A DNA stretch of 64,000 nt from Rhizopus sp. PT2906. Lineage: Eukaryota > Mucoromycota > Mucoromycetes > Mucorales > Rhizopodaceae. Under the pieces are notes generated by a model. That model did no database searches. It saw only the letters and a list, made by a program, of their open reading frames with translations, and was not told where the DNA came from. The stretch's first letter is position 1. The number at the start of each line of letters is the position of its first letter. The position numbers and the translations under genes were made by a program. Shown one piece after another: positions 21,063-32,756 of this stretch. Location of the stretch: positions 172,657-236,656 of the forward strand of contig JAMYHX010000013.1 of NCBI GenBank assembly GCA_025529335.1, written 5' to 3'.

Positions 21063-23366
21063 ATGAAGTTATCGTTTATTGCTGCAGCACTTGCTTCCGC
21101 TATTGCGTTATGTGAAGGTTCCACCAAAATGGTGATTGGGTAAATCATGAGCTTTTATTATTATTATTGTTATTAAACATATTTCAAAGCTACTTTCCCA
21201 ATTGGTTATACGCCAATTATCCAGTTGAAAATATTCCATATAATAAATATACACATATCAACTATGGTAAACGCACTTGCTATTGTACTCATCATTTGGC
21301 TAACATGAACTTCTAGCTTTCGCTATATTAAACAATCCCGACAATCTTCCTTCTTTTTCCGATGATTGGGCGGTCGAGAGTGGGTTACCCAAGATTGTCC
21401 AATTGGCACACAAGAACAAGACAAAAGTGCTCTTGTCTATTGGTGGCTGGACTGGTTCTAAGCGATTTAGCCCCATGGTTGCCACGGCTGAATCCCGCAA
21501 GAAATTTATTGACTGGAATATTGAATTTATTGAAAAATACAATACAGATGGTGTCGATATAGGTAATCATAGATACTATCTAAAAGAAGGGGCCTAACAT
21601 TCGTTTCTAGATTGGGAATATCCTGGTCGACAGGCTGCTGGTTGTAATGAATTTGCAGATAATGATGCTGACAACTTTTTGTTGTTGTTGAAAGAATTAC
21701 GTTCTGCTCTGGATGCTAAATTTCCCAACGATCATAAAGAAGTATCTATGGCTGTTCATGTACAACCTTTCATCAAATCGGGTGTACCAATGAGTGACCT
21801 GAAAGCCTATGTTCCTTATTTTGACCATGTCAACCTGATGACTTATGGTATGATCTAACGAGTTTTACTTTTCATTATCTCATATGTATATGTATAGACA
21901 TCAACGGTGCTTGGGCTCCTGTCACTGGCCCTAACGCTCCTTTCCGCTATGAACCTGGCAAAGGCTCACCTTTCTCATTTGTAGATAGTATCAAACAATG
22001 GAAGGCTGCTGGTGTCCCAAGCGAAAAGATCACGGCTGGATTACCTTTCTATGGCCGTGCTATAAAAGCCAACGTAAACATGCATGCTACTCAGCCTCTT
22101 AATCAGTATCAGCCTGCTCAAGTAGGTGCTCCAAAAGGTGACTCAGACGATGCTTATTGGGATGATCCTTATTGTAATGTGGAACCTGGTGGACTCTCAG
22201 GTAACAAATGAAAGGGGAGAATTATTCCCAAAACTTGTTAAACTATCCCATTTGTTTAGGTATCTGGAAATGGACAAATCTCAGAAAGGAAGGTTTGATC
22301 AAGGATGATTTTGTCTCTACAGGCGCTGGTTGGACTCGTCACTGGGATGATGTTTCACAAACGCCTTGGCTGTTCAATCCTTCCTCTCAGATATACATCA
22401 CCTATGACGATCCTCAATCATTAAGTATCAAGGTACAACATGCCATGTGTGAAGATTTGGCTGGTGTCATGGTATGGGATATTCATCAAGATAATGGAGA
22501 ACTTTTGGATGTTGTCAATAAGGTCCATGAGCCTGTCGATCGAGCTACATGCCAGTCGCATTTAACTGCTCCCAAATCAGGAAACCCCCTTTTTACTCCT
22601 GCCGCATCATCTGCTTCTACACCTTCTCCTACTTCTGTAGCAGCCGCCAGTCCTGAACAATCTGAAGACGAATATGGCGATCTTGATAATTGGACTGTTG
22701 AAACTAACCCTGAGATTGCCACTCCAGTTGCAACCGCTAGTATTTCTACAAAGGCTACACCAGCCCAAGAGACCTTGACCATTCAAACTATAGATTCTCC
22801 ATCGATGACAGCAGTTTCAACTGCTCCATCGCAAGCAGTACCTACATCACTTGGCTCTTTGAGCGGTGGACAAAGTTGTTCAGTTCCCGGTCAACAAAAG
22901 TGTGTTCATTCTGGCCATTCTCCTACATGGGTAACCTGTAACTTTGGTCAATGGCTTGAACGTGAATGTTCTGCTGGACTCGTTTGTGTTGATGATCAAG
23001 GTAACTTTTAATTACTTTCCCTTGAACAACCTATTTATATTCTTCCTAGGTGCTCTTTACTGTGATTTCCCTTCCAACAAGCCACTTCATCATGTTGCAA
23101 AAGCTGATACTATCAATAACAATGTCGTTAGCAGTAAAGTAGTTAGTAAGGTTTCCAGCAAGCCAGTCAGTATCAGTTCTGCTGCACGAACAACAGTTTT
23201 AAAGTCACCATCATCTGCTTCTGTATTGGCATCCACTTCTGCATCAGCAAGGCCATCAACAAGACCGATGCCAAAGGGAACTAGGAAGAAGGGGCCCTTT
23301 GTAAAGAATAACCACAAGTACTCATTAGCTGTGGAAAGACCCAATGATGAAGCAGCTCATGCTTAA
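21063..23366 (+). CDS. Secreted GH18 chitinase with CBM19-like chitin-binding module
   Basis: Endo-chitinase for wall remodelling, 665 aa. Exons: 21063-21139, 21190-21266, 21317-21562, 21611-21847, 21898-22200, 22260-23000 and 23050-23366. Seen: signal peptide MKLSFIAAALASAIALCEG; the substrate strand KVLLSIGGWTGS; the catalytic motif DGVDIDWEYPGR, whose Asp-x-x-Asp-x-Asp-x-Glu is completed across an intron; LMTYDINGAW; and VMVWDIHQDNGE at the barrel end. A Ser/Thr/Pro-rich linker follows, then a cysteine module (GQSCSVPGQQKCVHSGHS ... ECSAGLVC ... YCDFPS) like CBM19 of yeast Cts1. A further basic, Ser-rich tail of about 90 residues has no GPI-like hydrophobic end. Confidence 0.95.
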
Positions 23367-23448
23367 AGACTCCTATACAAATATATACACTCTGCCTTTA
23401 TTTTCTTTTTAATAAGTTATTACATAGTTGAATAAAAAAAAATAAGTA

Positions 23449-25775
23449 TTATTCATAGTCGTTTGTATTATCTGGTATGGGCCATTGTATGTCATCCAAT
23501 GTGTTGGGTGCCATTAAATACTTCATAAATAATGGACCTATACGGTACTCACTCTAATTGAAAGCATAATCAGTTATTCATGTCCTTACACACAAGTTAT
23601 TTCAAAAAATGGTACCTCAAAATAACTTTCAATCTGTTTTGCTTTTGATCTTCGTAGAGGAGCTTCACAACAAATAGCTATATCTGCTGCGCATAAGCAT
23701 CCAGGATCCAGTCCTGATAGTTTCATGTCTATTAAAGCTATACGAACAGTTGTATTGAAGTTTTTGCATTCTTGATCAATCGTGTCAAAGTTGCATATAT
23801 CTGCAAACTTTATCTATACAAATGCATTATTAGTACCCCTCAACATATCTTGTGCATTTTTTCTAACCTCTTTTGAATTGAAGTACTCCTTAAACTCAGA
23901 TAGCCCTTCATTATGGTAAAGAACGATTGCTATCTTGCTTTCTTTAAAGCTCTGATAAATATATTCAAAGTAACTTTTTATAAACTTCTTTTTCGCTTGC
24001 CATGTCTTTTCATACTATTCTAATCGTTAATTTTTGATATTTCTGTATATATAAAAAGACTAACCATGTCCATATAAATACGTGTTTGTTCCATAATTGA
24101 AAGCGCGGTGTCTATGTCTGTATTCATTTTTTCTTCTCGCTTAATGTGTGCAGTAATGGTTTCATAAATAGTCCTTGGTAGTTGTGATGCTATATCAATC
24201 ATCTTTGGACTATGCCAGATTATCTTTTCCAATATATAATCCAGTTCTTCAGTGTTTCTTCTACCATCATATGTCCAACCAAAGATGTACTGTTTGGGGT
24301 CGCAGTAGCGCTTGGCAAACTTATCAAAGGTACTGACCAATTGTGGAGCAACCGCTTGTATACCAGTAAACAGTTCTGCAGGTAAGCAGTGACTGGCAGT
24401 ATCTGATAGCATGATCAGTCGAGGATGATTCCCCAAGAAAGTAACAAAAGCTTTAGTGTGGACATTCTAGTAAGTGCAGCAGTTAGACTACTTCTGTCCT
24501 TTCTGTCCGTATGAAGTACCAACTATTTACTCCTCTGGCCTTCACAAATTGAGCTCCATCACAAATAACCATTTTAAATCTAACATTTTTAAGTAAATTT
24601 CGTCGTCGAGTAGCAACTTCGTGATTCACTATATAGAATTGAACCGGTTTGCTATTCTTATATATTACTTCTTCTTCCTCTTCCTCTTCTTCTTCTTCTT
24701 CTTCTTCATTTACAACGTATTCTTCATCGTTCTCAACACTTTGGCTGTTGATCTGTCTTTGCTTTTTAGTTCTCCTTATAGTTGTCTGCTTTTTTCTTTT
24801 GACCACAGTAGATGGATTAAATGTATTTGCTTTTACTTCCTGAAGATGTTGTACCTCATCATCATCCAAATCAAAGAATTGTTGTATGGCATGTTTCCAA
24901 GTTAAACATAGTACTTCCGGACAAACGACCAAAATAGGCCATTCATTTCTGTAGACAGCAGCGATGGCTAAGGCTTCATCTACTTTGCCTACTCCCTTTT
25001 CGTTGGCTATCAACAGTCTACCTTTTCTTTCGATCGCACGTTTCACACCCTCTCTTTGAAACTCTTTTAATTGAGAATAAATATCTGATTCAACAAATCT
25101 ACTCCAACGATCCATCACGTCCATATCTATCATATCATCATCACCAAATGGCTCTGTCTCTTCCCTATATATATCTTTAGTTTGAATAGGGTTTACAAGG
25201 AGCGTATGTATGATAGGTTGTGGGATAGGTTCAACTTCAATCTGAAGGTTTGGCGTGTTGACAGGTAAAGCCTTTATAGCCTTTTTATATGCATACAAAG
25301 TAGCAGGTATGACCCACTTGGACAACTGCTCATTCCATGAAATATGATCGATATTTTTGATTACAGGCAAAATTGTGGGGTTTTCAGAATATTCAACAGT
25401 AATGTATGAATCAGACACAAGACTGAATACGACCTTTGTCTTGGAGCGATTTAAAGGGCTAAAGTCGCTTTCTACATTATTCACAGTACTTAAAGCAGCA
25501 GGCGTATATCCTTTTCCCAAATCCCAGCGTTTCCCTGATAAGGTGTTGCCAGAGCTATATGCTTCAACTGGGTGCCGAATGAACTGGTGTGGTGATTCGT
25601 CCCAGCAAAAGAATCGACAAGCATTGAATGCACACTATCAAACAAAATGTAGGTTAGCTTAAGCATGAGATGTTGTAAATGAACTAACTCTCCAATACCA
25701 GCGTCCTTGATTAGGACCTGGTGCCCTTGCTTCCAAAATGATTGCCTCTTGACCACATCTACAGGTTTGTGGCAT
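23449..25775 (-). CDS. SMARCAL1-like SNF2 protein with GRF zinc finger and degenerate ATPase motifs
   Basis: 680 aa. Exons: 25775-25689, 25634-24531, 24466-24065, 24014-23868, 23813-23616 and 23553-23449; every intron is phase 0. N-terminus: GRF zinc finger, CRCGQEAI ... GRWYWR then CAFNACRFFCW (ssDNA-binding type). Next comes a HARP-like block ending ISWNEQLSKWVIPATLYAY. The SNF2 core aligns with SMARCAL1 throughout, but its motifs are broken: motif I reads ANEKGVGKV (usual DxMGLGKT), motif II DGAQ at 24549-24560 (usual DESH), motif III MLSDTASHCLPAEL (usual LLSGTPxxxRPAEL), and motif VI lacks its Arg pair. A Glu-rich run interrupts lobe 1. ATP-driven fork remodelling is therefore unlikely; a binding or scaffold role is inferred. 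It is divergent with the degenerate RdRP gene. Confidence 0.88.
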
Positions 25776-26225
25776 GATTCGTCCAAAAATAGAAAACGGA
25801 AAGAAAAAGCAGCAGTCTTTGAAAAGAAAGAAAAAAAAAATATATTTACTCAAAATGCAATTGTTTACTGTTTATATGTCAAATGAGAGAAGGAAGAAAG
25901 TAGATAAAGAGTAAAGAAATACAACCTGTCCCTAAACAGCTTTATAAAAGGATGAGTGTGTGTATACAAAGAACACGCATATAGATCAAAAATTGACTAT
26001 TATAAAATATGAAATTATAGAATTCATCTTCAATCTTATGTTAATAGAAGGTTGATCAGTTTGACGAATAGTATGTAACAATGTGTATTAGATCCAGTCC
26101 TATTTAGTTACGCGTAGTATTAAATCCAGTTTGATCTCTTTTGACCACTTTTTCAAATTGTCGATATATAAAGTCACAAGTATCTTTTTTTATTTCTTCC
26201 TTGCTTTTTATACTTTCTATTCAGC
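25776..26225. promoter_or_regulatory. Shared divergent promoter region of the SNF2-like and RdRP-like genes
   Basis: 450 bases between two outward-facing start codons. A TATATAAA stretch at about 26164-26171 lies some 55-60 bases before the RdRP ATG, followed by a pyrimidine-rich leader (about 26185-26220). The opposite side has a purine-rich tract (25795-25845), pyrimidine-rich on its sense strand, before the SNF2-like ATG. No other gene fits between them. Confidence 0.55.
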
Positions 26226-29200
26226 ATGAATGATCTACCGTTTGCTTACTTAAGTAAGTATTACATAAACCAGCTTTATTTATGTTTACATTTTATTAAT
26301 ATAGGTGCTTCTGATGTATGTGTTATTGTTCATAACCTGCATCTAAGCATAAAAAGAGAAGACCTTTGGGATTTATTTGAAGAATATGGCGTAGTGAAGC
26401 AAATACATATACATAAAAATAATACAGCAGTCAAGGCCGTTGTCATCTTCTCGTAAACAATATAATCTTTTTCATTTGTGGCACAATTTATCAATTTATC
26501 AATATAGGTCAACAGTTAGACCAAATGAGTTGATATCCAGGCCATTGTTTGTCAGAAACCATCAACTGAACCTAAGCCAGTACCCGCTGCATGATTACAT
26601 AACATGGAGATGTGAACCATTTATAGGAGAGAAGCTCTCTTTAGGTGGATTATCAACATCTTCCATCTTTCAAGAAGAATGGTCTACGCTCTCAAAAATT
26701 CAGTTTCACGTCAACATACTTGAGCAGTATGTTGAGATCTTTTTTTATTACCTTCATCGTCAATATCGCCTTCGCATTCGATATGAAGAAGCACTGAAGG
26801 ATGTTGTCATTAAACGATCCAATGGTTCAACAACAGTTATTATTGCTGCCAAATATCCAGCCTACTTTTGGAGACTAAAAAATGCTCAAGAAGAAAAGAA
26901 CTTTTTTGATTTTAGCTGCTGGGAAAGAATAACAGAGATACCGCTTAATACAGAAAAGCATCCAAAAAATAAAGATCCAATAAAAGTATACACGAACTCT
27001 TCAACCTCAGTTCGCTTAAATAGCTGGTCTGTATATTTGATTGAGTTTACTCTTGATGATGATGCACACAAGGCACTCAGTTTGAGACTAGAATCAGCAA
27101 CGAAACAAAAAGTATTGCATACAACAATGATTCAAGTGATGAAAGCGCGCGAACCAAAGATCGACTGTGAAAAACGTATGTCAAGCTTACCATTCGAGGT
27201 TCAATACATGTTGCAGCATACACTCTGCTTGAAGATATTGCGAGAGTACAATATTGAAGAAGACTTTTTTGAAGCAGTCGAAACCTTGGAGCCACATGTT
27301 GCCTGTAGACTGCTCGCTTTAATCTCTGCTGGACAACAGCGTCATTATAATCCAGGTGCTATCATCTATAACGTGTTCAAGAAGAATCCACATATCACTA
27401 ATCTACCAGAGGCAATACCCGAGGACCACACTTACCTTAGAAAAGTGATCATTACTCCCACATCCATCTATCCACTTCAACCTGTTCTTCAAAAGATGAA
27501 TCACCTGCAGTATCAGTTTAAAGAATATGCCGACCGGTTCTTGCTCGTTGAGTTTACAGATGAGGAACTCAATTCGATCGTACCTTCACCCTATCCATTG
27601 CAAAATGATCTCATCTATAATCGCATTTTTAAGGTGCTCAAATCGGGCCTTTTGCTCGCTGGCCGACAATATGAATTCTTGTGTACCTCTACTGACGACT
27701 TGCGTAATCACAGCTGTTGGTTTTTCGCCCCTACAGATGATTTAAACAGGGATAAAATCATTTATTGGATGGGTGATTTTGACGAGATCAAGTCAGTACC
27801 CAGATACATAGCGAGCGTTGGCCAGGTACGAATGGATAGAAACCAGGAATGTACTTGTGAAATAACATGATATATCTTAGGTTATGGCACAAAGATTGAC
27901 TAGTCTCGAAATCACCAAAGACGAGATAGAAGAAATCGATAACTATGAGCAGAACGGATTTATTTTTGCCAAAGAGTGTGGGAAAGTGTCTTCTGCAGTG
28001 GCACGCGATATTAAAGGAACATTAGAACTAAAGTATACACCAAGTGTTATCAAGTTCAATCTTGCAGGTGGTAAAGGTCTTCTCATGCTATCCAGCTTTT
28101 TACCAAAGCGCAAGGTTCAGCTTCGATCAGGCCAAATCCATTTCAACACAGATCGACTTACGTTGGAAGTCATCAAGATATCCAAAAGGAAGCGAGCATA
28201 CCTTAACAAACAGTCTATATTACTCTTGTCAAGCATGGGCATTTATCCTGGTGTATTTCAAAACTTGATAGATGATATGATTAACTGCTACCTGATGGGT
28301 GCGACCAGCAAGGATAATCTACTGAATGACTTGATGGATGAATATTATTCCAGTTATTTCACAAATTCTTTCAAGCGTCTTGTCTTTTCTGGTTTCCTAG
28401 AGCGTCAAGATCCATTTATCATGAATTTGATTATATCATTTCAGAACAAAGTCTTGAAACAACTGAAGGATGAATACAAGCTCTATATCAGGAATGGTGC
28501 TAGAGCATTTGCTATTATGGATGAAACAGGTAGTTTGGAACAAGGTGAAGTCTTCTTCCAAACTTCCACGTCAGCTGGCATCAATACTGTCTGTGAAATA
28601 ATCGAAGGGCCCTGTGTCATCTTTAGAGACTCTTCTCTAAGTCCGGGTAATGTCGTTCTCGCCACTGCAGTTAATAAGCCAAAGCTAAAAAACCACACAA
28701 ACGTGCTTATTTACTCGGCATATGAGCTGATGGATCTACCAGGCAAGTGCTCCAATGATGATGTTGATGAAGCTAACTTTACGTAAGAAAGAGTAAAATA
28801 TTTATAAATTAATATACTGATATATTTATTCTATAATAGGATTATATGGGATCAAAGACTGGTGCCCTTGAAAACAGGCCATAGTCCGATTTACCCTACT
28901 GATGATAACCCACCAGAACTCGGTCGTGATATTTTGGCCAGTGATGCTATCAAATTCGTTGTAAATTACATATCTGCGGATCGAAGAGAACTGCTAAAAG
29001 ACGCATATACAGCCTTTGCCGATCGATGCAGAGCAAATATTTATGATGGATTTACATTACATTTAGGACAGCAGTTAGCAATAGCAATAGGTAACTTGAT
29101 TTTTTGATTTCTTTCCTTTGGACTCATGGGCTATTATTTGATAGATTTTGTAAAAACTGGTATAAGGCCATTACTAAACGAAGAGGTATATGAATACCCA

Positions 29201-29950
29201 ATTCCTGATTTCATGAAGGGGGATCCATTCAAGACATACCCATCCATCAAACCTCTTGGCTTTATTCACAGAACACTGCAATCAGTTGAAAGTCGTCCAT
29301 ATTTGTTAAATAGATGCGATTATGACCCTAGATTATATCTTGATGGTATGCATCAATATGTTTTAGAAGCAAGAACGACAAAAGTAAAATATGACAGTGA
29401 TCTACGTTTATTGATGGGACAATACGGAATTCAATCTGAAATTGAGTTTGTATCTGGGTGTATTGATCGTTGGCCAAAGTATATGTCACATAATGATAGA
29501 AAGGATATCACTCGCAAGGTCAAGGAAGCATACACACGATTGAAAAAAGCGTGGAGACACAACTTTGAGCTAGAGTTTTATCAACAAGATGGTATATCCA
29601 AGGATAGACTAGATGAAAAAATGGAATTAAAAGCAGCTGCTTGGTATTACGTAACTTATCATCCAGCAGAGAATGCAAATTCTTCCAAGCAGATAGGTTT
29701 ATATAATAGATTCTTCAGTTTTCCTTGGGTTGTTGAAGATTACATTATCAACATCGCCTTTAAAAATTCAGACAGACCTGTTCTCTCTGCTTATCGTGAA
29801 CCAATTGATGAATCACTTATCATATCCGAGTCTAGCAGTAAAGCAGCTTTTATACTTGAAGAAACAGACTCAGAAGACGAGTTTGATGTTGATGAAGATG
29901 ATGAGGATTTATCAGACTTGCAAAATCAAACAGAATCTATTCATTTATAA
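26226..29950 (+). CDS. Eukaryotic RNA-dependent RNA polymerase, catalytic triad broken
   Basis: 1150 aa. Exons: 26226-26253, 26305-26452, 26508-27825, 27881-28782, 28840-29090 and 29145-29950. Family: cellular RdRP of RNA silencing (QDE-1/RDR type, two double-psi beta barrels). Seen: an RRM-like N-terminus (VCVIVHNLHLSIKREDLWDL); the RdRP blocks NHSCWFFAPTDD, IIYWMGDFDEI, FNLAGGKGLLML, VQLRSGQIHF and YLNKQSILLLSSMGI; and TIIWDQRLVPLKT after the active site. The DxDGD centre reads DVDEA (28760-28774, residues 792-796): the third Asp is Ala and Gly is Glu. The upstream PGD-x-R motif is PGNVV. Synthesis is unlikely. The frame is otherwise intact and ends in an acidic tail. Confidence 0.93.
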
Positions 29951-30123
29951 ATAAATATTTTTACTTTATAATTTGTGCCCAATAAAATGCTTGGTTACAT
30001 TGCACTTCTTGGCTTTGTTTTTCAACGCGGGGCTTCAACAAAGACCATCGGGCTTAAATTTCTTTTTCTCTTTTCTGTAATTTGGGCAGCTTTGTTGTTA
30101 GATATTAGAGAAGCCTTACAAGA

Positions 30124-32268
30124 ATGACTAGAAAACTATCATTCATATTATTATGCTTGGCTTGTCTGTTTTCATTAGCAACAGCAGTAGAAGTTTATGT
30201 GGTTAGTTAACATATATATATATATACACTTAAACATTCAATAGACGCATACTAATATAGAAAATAGACTAGCGATGAGTATTCACCTACTTCTTGCTCT
30301 GGAGTATGGAGTAAGGAATCGATTCCTGGAGGCACACAGCCATATATTAAAGGTACAGTAAATTAAATTATCAACGAGAACAGTGTCTTACACTATTGTT
30401 AATCTAGTCTCCATCGGGCCTAAATCTCAAGGCACGGTTTCTTTACTTGTTTATGAGTGGAAAGATTTTGATAAACTAGGAGCATATGACGATGAAGTTG
30501 GCGAAGTAAGTTTATATTGAACAGACGAGAAAATAGAGGTTAACAATGAACCATAGACAGCCTATGTATGTAACAGACAGGCTGTTTCACGTAAGTTATG
30601 CAAGTCTTCACAGCTTGGACAATTTATTATGTCAATTCCATCAGACCAAAAGAACACAACTAGTATATATACTGAAACATTGGAATTGAAGGGAAATCAA
30701 ACGGAAGCAGCATTATATAAGGTGGATAAAACGGGTTATTACTGTGTGGCTCTTGCCGCTGTCAATCAAACAAACAGCTTTGTCGAAGCCTGGGTTGAGT
30801 GGAGGTTCCCATATGGCGAACTACCTGCGACTGACTATCCAAAGCTTTTGGTAAATCAAAAGACGCGTTTGTGTTTTCAGGAGCTTAATCATGTCTGTAT
30901 ATAGCTTTATGGTGTTTTTGCGTTTGTTTATTTGGCAGTTGGTATCTTCTGGTTCGTCCAAAGCTTCCGTTATTGGAGAGACATATTGCCCGTTCAACAC
31001 TTTTTGTCTGCAGCTATTTTTTACCTCGTTGTAGAAATGGCGTTTAACTTTGGTTACTGGGAGGCCTATAATCAAACTGGAAAAGCTTGTAAGTGATATA
31101 GAAAATAGGAAGATATGGATGTTGATATTTGAATGTTAGCGTATGGCTTACTTGCTCTTGTTGCACTACTCAATGCTGGAAGAACCAGGTATGCGCATAT
31201 ATTATATATATAATTATTTGAATAGCCGCATGTTTTGCTTACCATCTTGCCTTAGTATGTCTTTCTTCATGTTGCTGATTGTATGTATGGGTTATAGCGT
31301 TGTCAAGTAAGTACATTTGGATATAAAGTGGGGCTATATACAGCCAAGAAGAGGGGACACTTGTATGATTAACATCATCATCATAGACCAAGCTTAGGTT
31401 CAACTATGAGATACTGCATTATCCTTGCTTGTACACATTTCGCATGTGGTGTGGTTTACACATTGGGTACCATGTTACTATCTCCCGAAACAGCTGGTTA
31501 TTTGATCCTACTTGTTATATTCCCTCTGTCGATAACAATGACAATCTTTTACGTTTGGACACTCAATTCGATCACCGGCACCATTCGTGACTTGGAAATC
31601 CGTAAGCAGCATGTTAAGGTACTGATGTACAAGCGCCTTTACCGGCTTTTGGTCTTTTCTGTGTTTGCTGTAGTTGTGATCTTCATTCTCAACATGTTTG
31701 CTTATTCTACCAATGTGGATTTTGAATGGGCAGCAAAGAGCTGGAAGTATCGATGGTTCATGCTCGACGGCTTGCTCAACATTCTGTATTTTGTTGTTTT
31801 CTTTGTCATCGTTGTCTTATGGCGACCCACAAGTAACAATGCCAGATACGGCCTGATGCAGATCAGTCAAGACGAAGAGGAAGCTCTTGACTTGGAAGAA
31901 CGATTACGTAGAGCAGAAGAAGAAGGCTATGGAAACTCGACTGGCCATGCACGCGGAGAGCGTCACATGGTTGATGAGTCTGCTGTTTTTGAACTAGGAG
32001 AAGAGTTGACTGATGAAGAAGAAGATAACCACCCGATCCACAAAGTAGAGCTCTCTGATATCAATAAAAATAACCGATACAATAATAACAGAGGAGGAAA
32101 GGGAGCAGACCAAAGCGCTCTACTGCATGTTGATCAAGATGATGATGATGATGACGATCAGTAAGAATAACTATAAATTGTGTATATTGATATCTAATTC
32201 TTTATTGATTTAGTCTGGATGACAGTGAGCATGCAAGGCTTACAGGTAATGCTCGAAAGCCTAGTTAA
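30124..32268 (+). CDS. PTM1: PTM1/GOST-type seven-helix membrane protein
   Basis: 555 aa. Exons: 30124-30201, 30268-30352, 30408-30505, 30557-30850, 30905-31088, 31140-31188, 31256-31306, 31387-32160 and 32214-32268. Family: lung seven-transmembrane/GOST proteins (yeast Ptm1, animal GPR107/TMEM87) of the Golgi and endosomes. Seen: a signal peptide (hydrophobic core SFILLCLACLFSLATA), a lumenal GOLD-like domain with several N-glycosylation sequons (NQT, NTT), then seven helices starting at LYGVFAFVYLAVGIFW and including HFLSAAIFYLVVEMAFNF. The cytosolic tail is long and acidic, with a Glu-rich coiled stretch and an Asp run. Despite a GTAAG inside exon 4, the frame is open through it, so no intron is called there. 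Confidence 0.93.
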
Positions 32269-32756
32269 AATGCTTGGTGCAAATAAAGATATATGCATGG
32301 ACATTAACTGTTGTAAAATAAAATCCTTTTTCTTATTATTTTCTATCAAAATGATAATCATTCATGCATTCAAAACAGCCTGTGCGCAATTTATATAGAA
32401 AGACGCACAATCATCGTGTCAAATCGTTCATTACGTCTAAATGAGATTATAAGGAAAAGAACTGGGTCTTTTTAATGTTTTTTTTTTTTTTTTTTGCTGT
32501 AACAGAGATTCTCGTATTCGATTTAACGACTGTACTAGTCTATTGATAATGTATCACTTTCTGTTTGTTTTTTCTTCAATTTGACGTTGACATATTGTCT
32601 AGTTTCATTATGCATTTCTCTCTTTCTTTAACGTTTACATGCAAACAGACTTTCCTTGCTGAAAGCTGCCCTAAAAAGACTTTATAAAAAAGACATGATT
32701 TAATCCATGATATTATTTATCAATAGTCGTAAGATTGTAATTTATTTGGTTATTAT
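32269..32756. other. Convergent 3' spacer
   Basis: 3' flanks of the PTM1-like gene (plus) and the SPRY-RING gene (minus). Contains a T-run at about 32476-32495. No gene is seen. Confidence 0.45.

Noticed and set aside
24621..24905. Phe/Ser-rich plus-strand frames over 24621-24905
   Set aside because: They are antisense images of the Glu-rich insertion in the SNF2-like gene.
30557..30850. A 23-base intron in the PTM1-like gene (GTAAG...CAG at 30593-30615)
   Set aside because: The frame reads straight through with family-like sequence, and 23 bases is too short for a spliceosomal intron.
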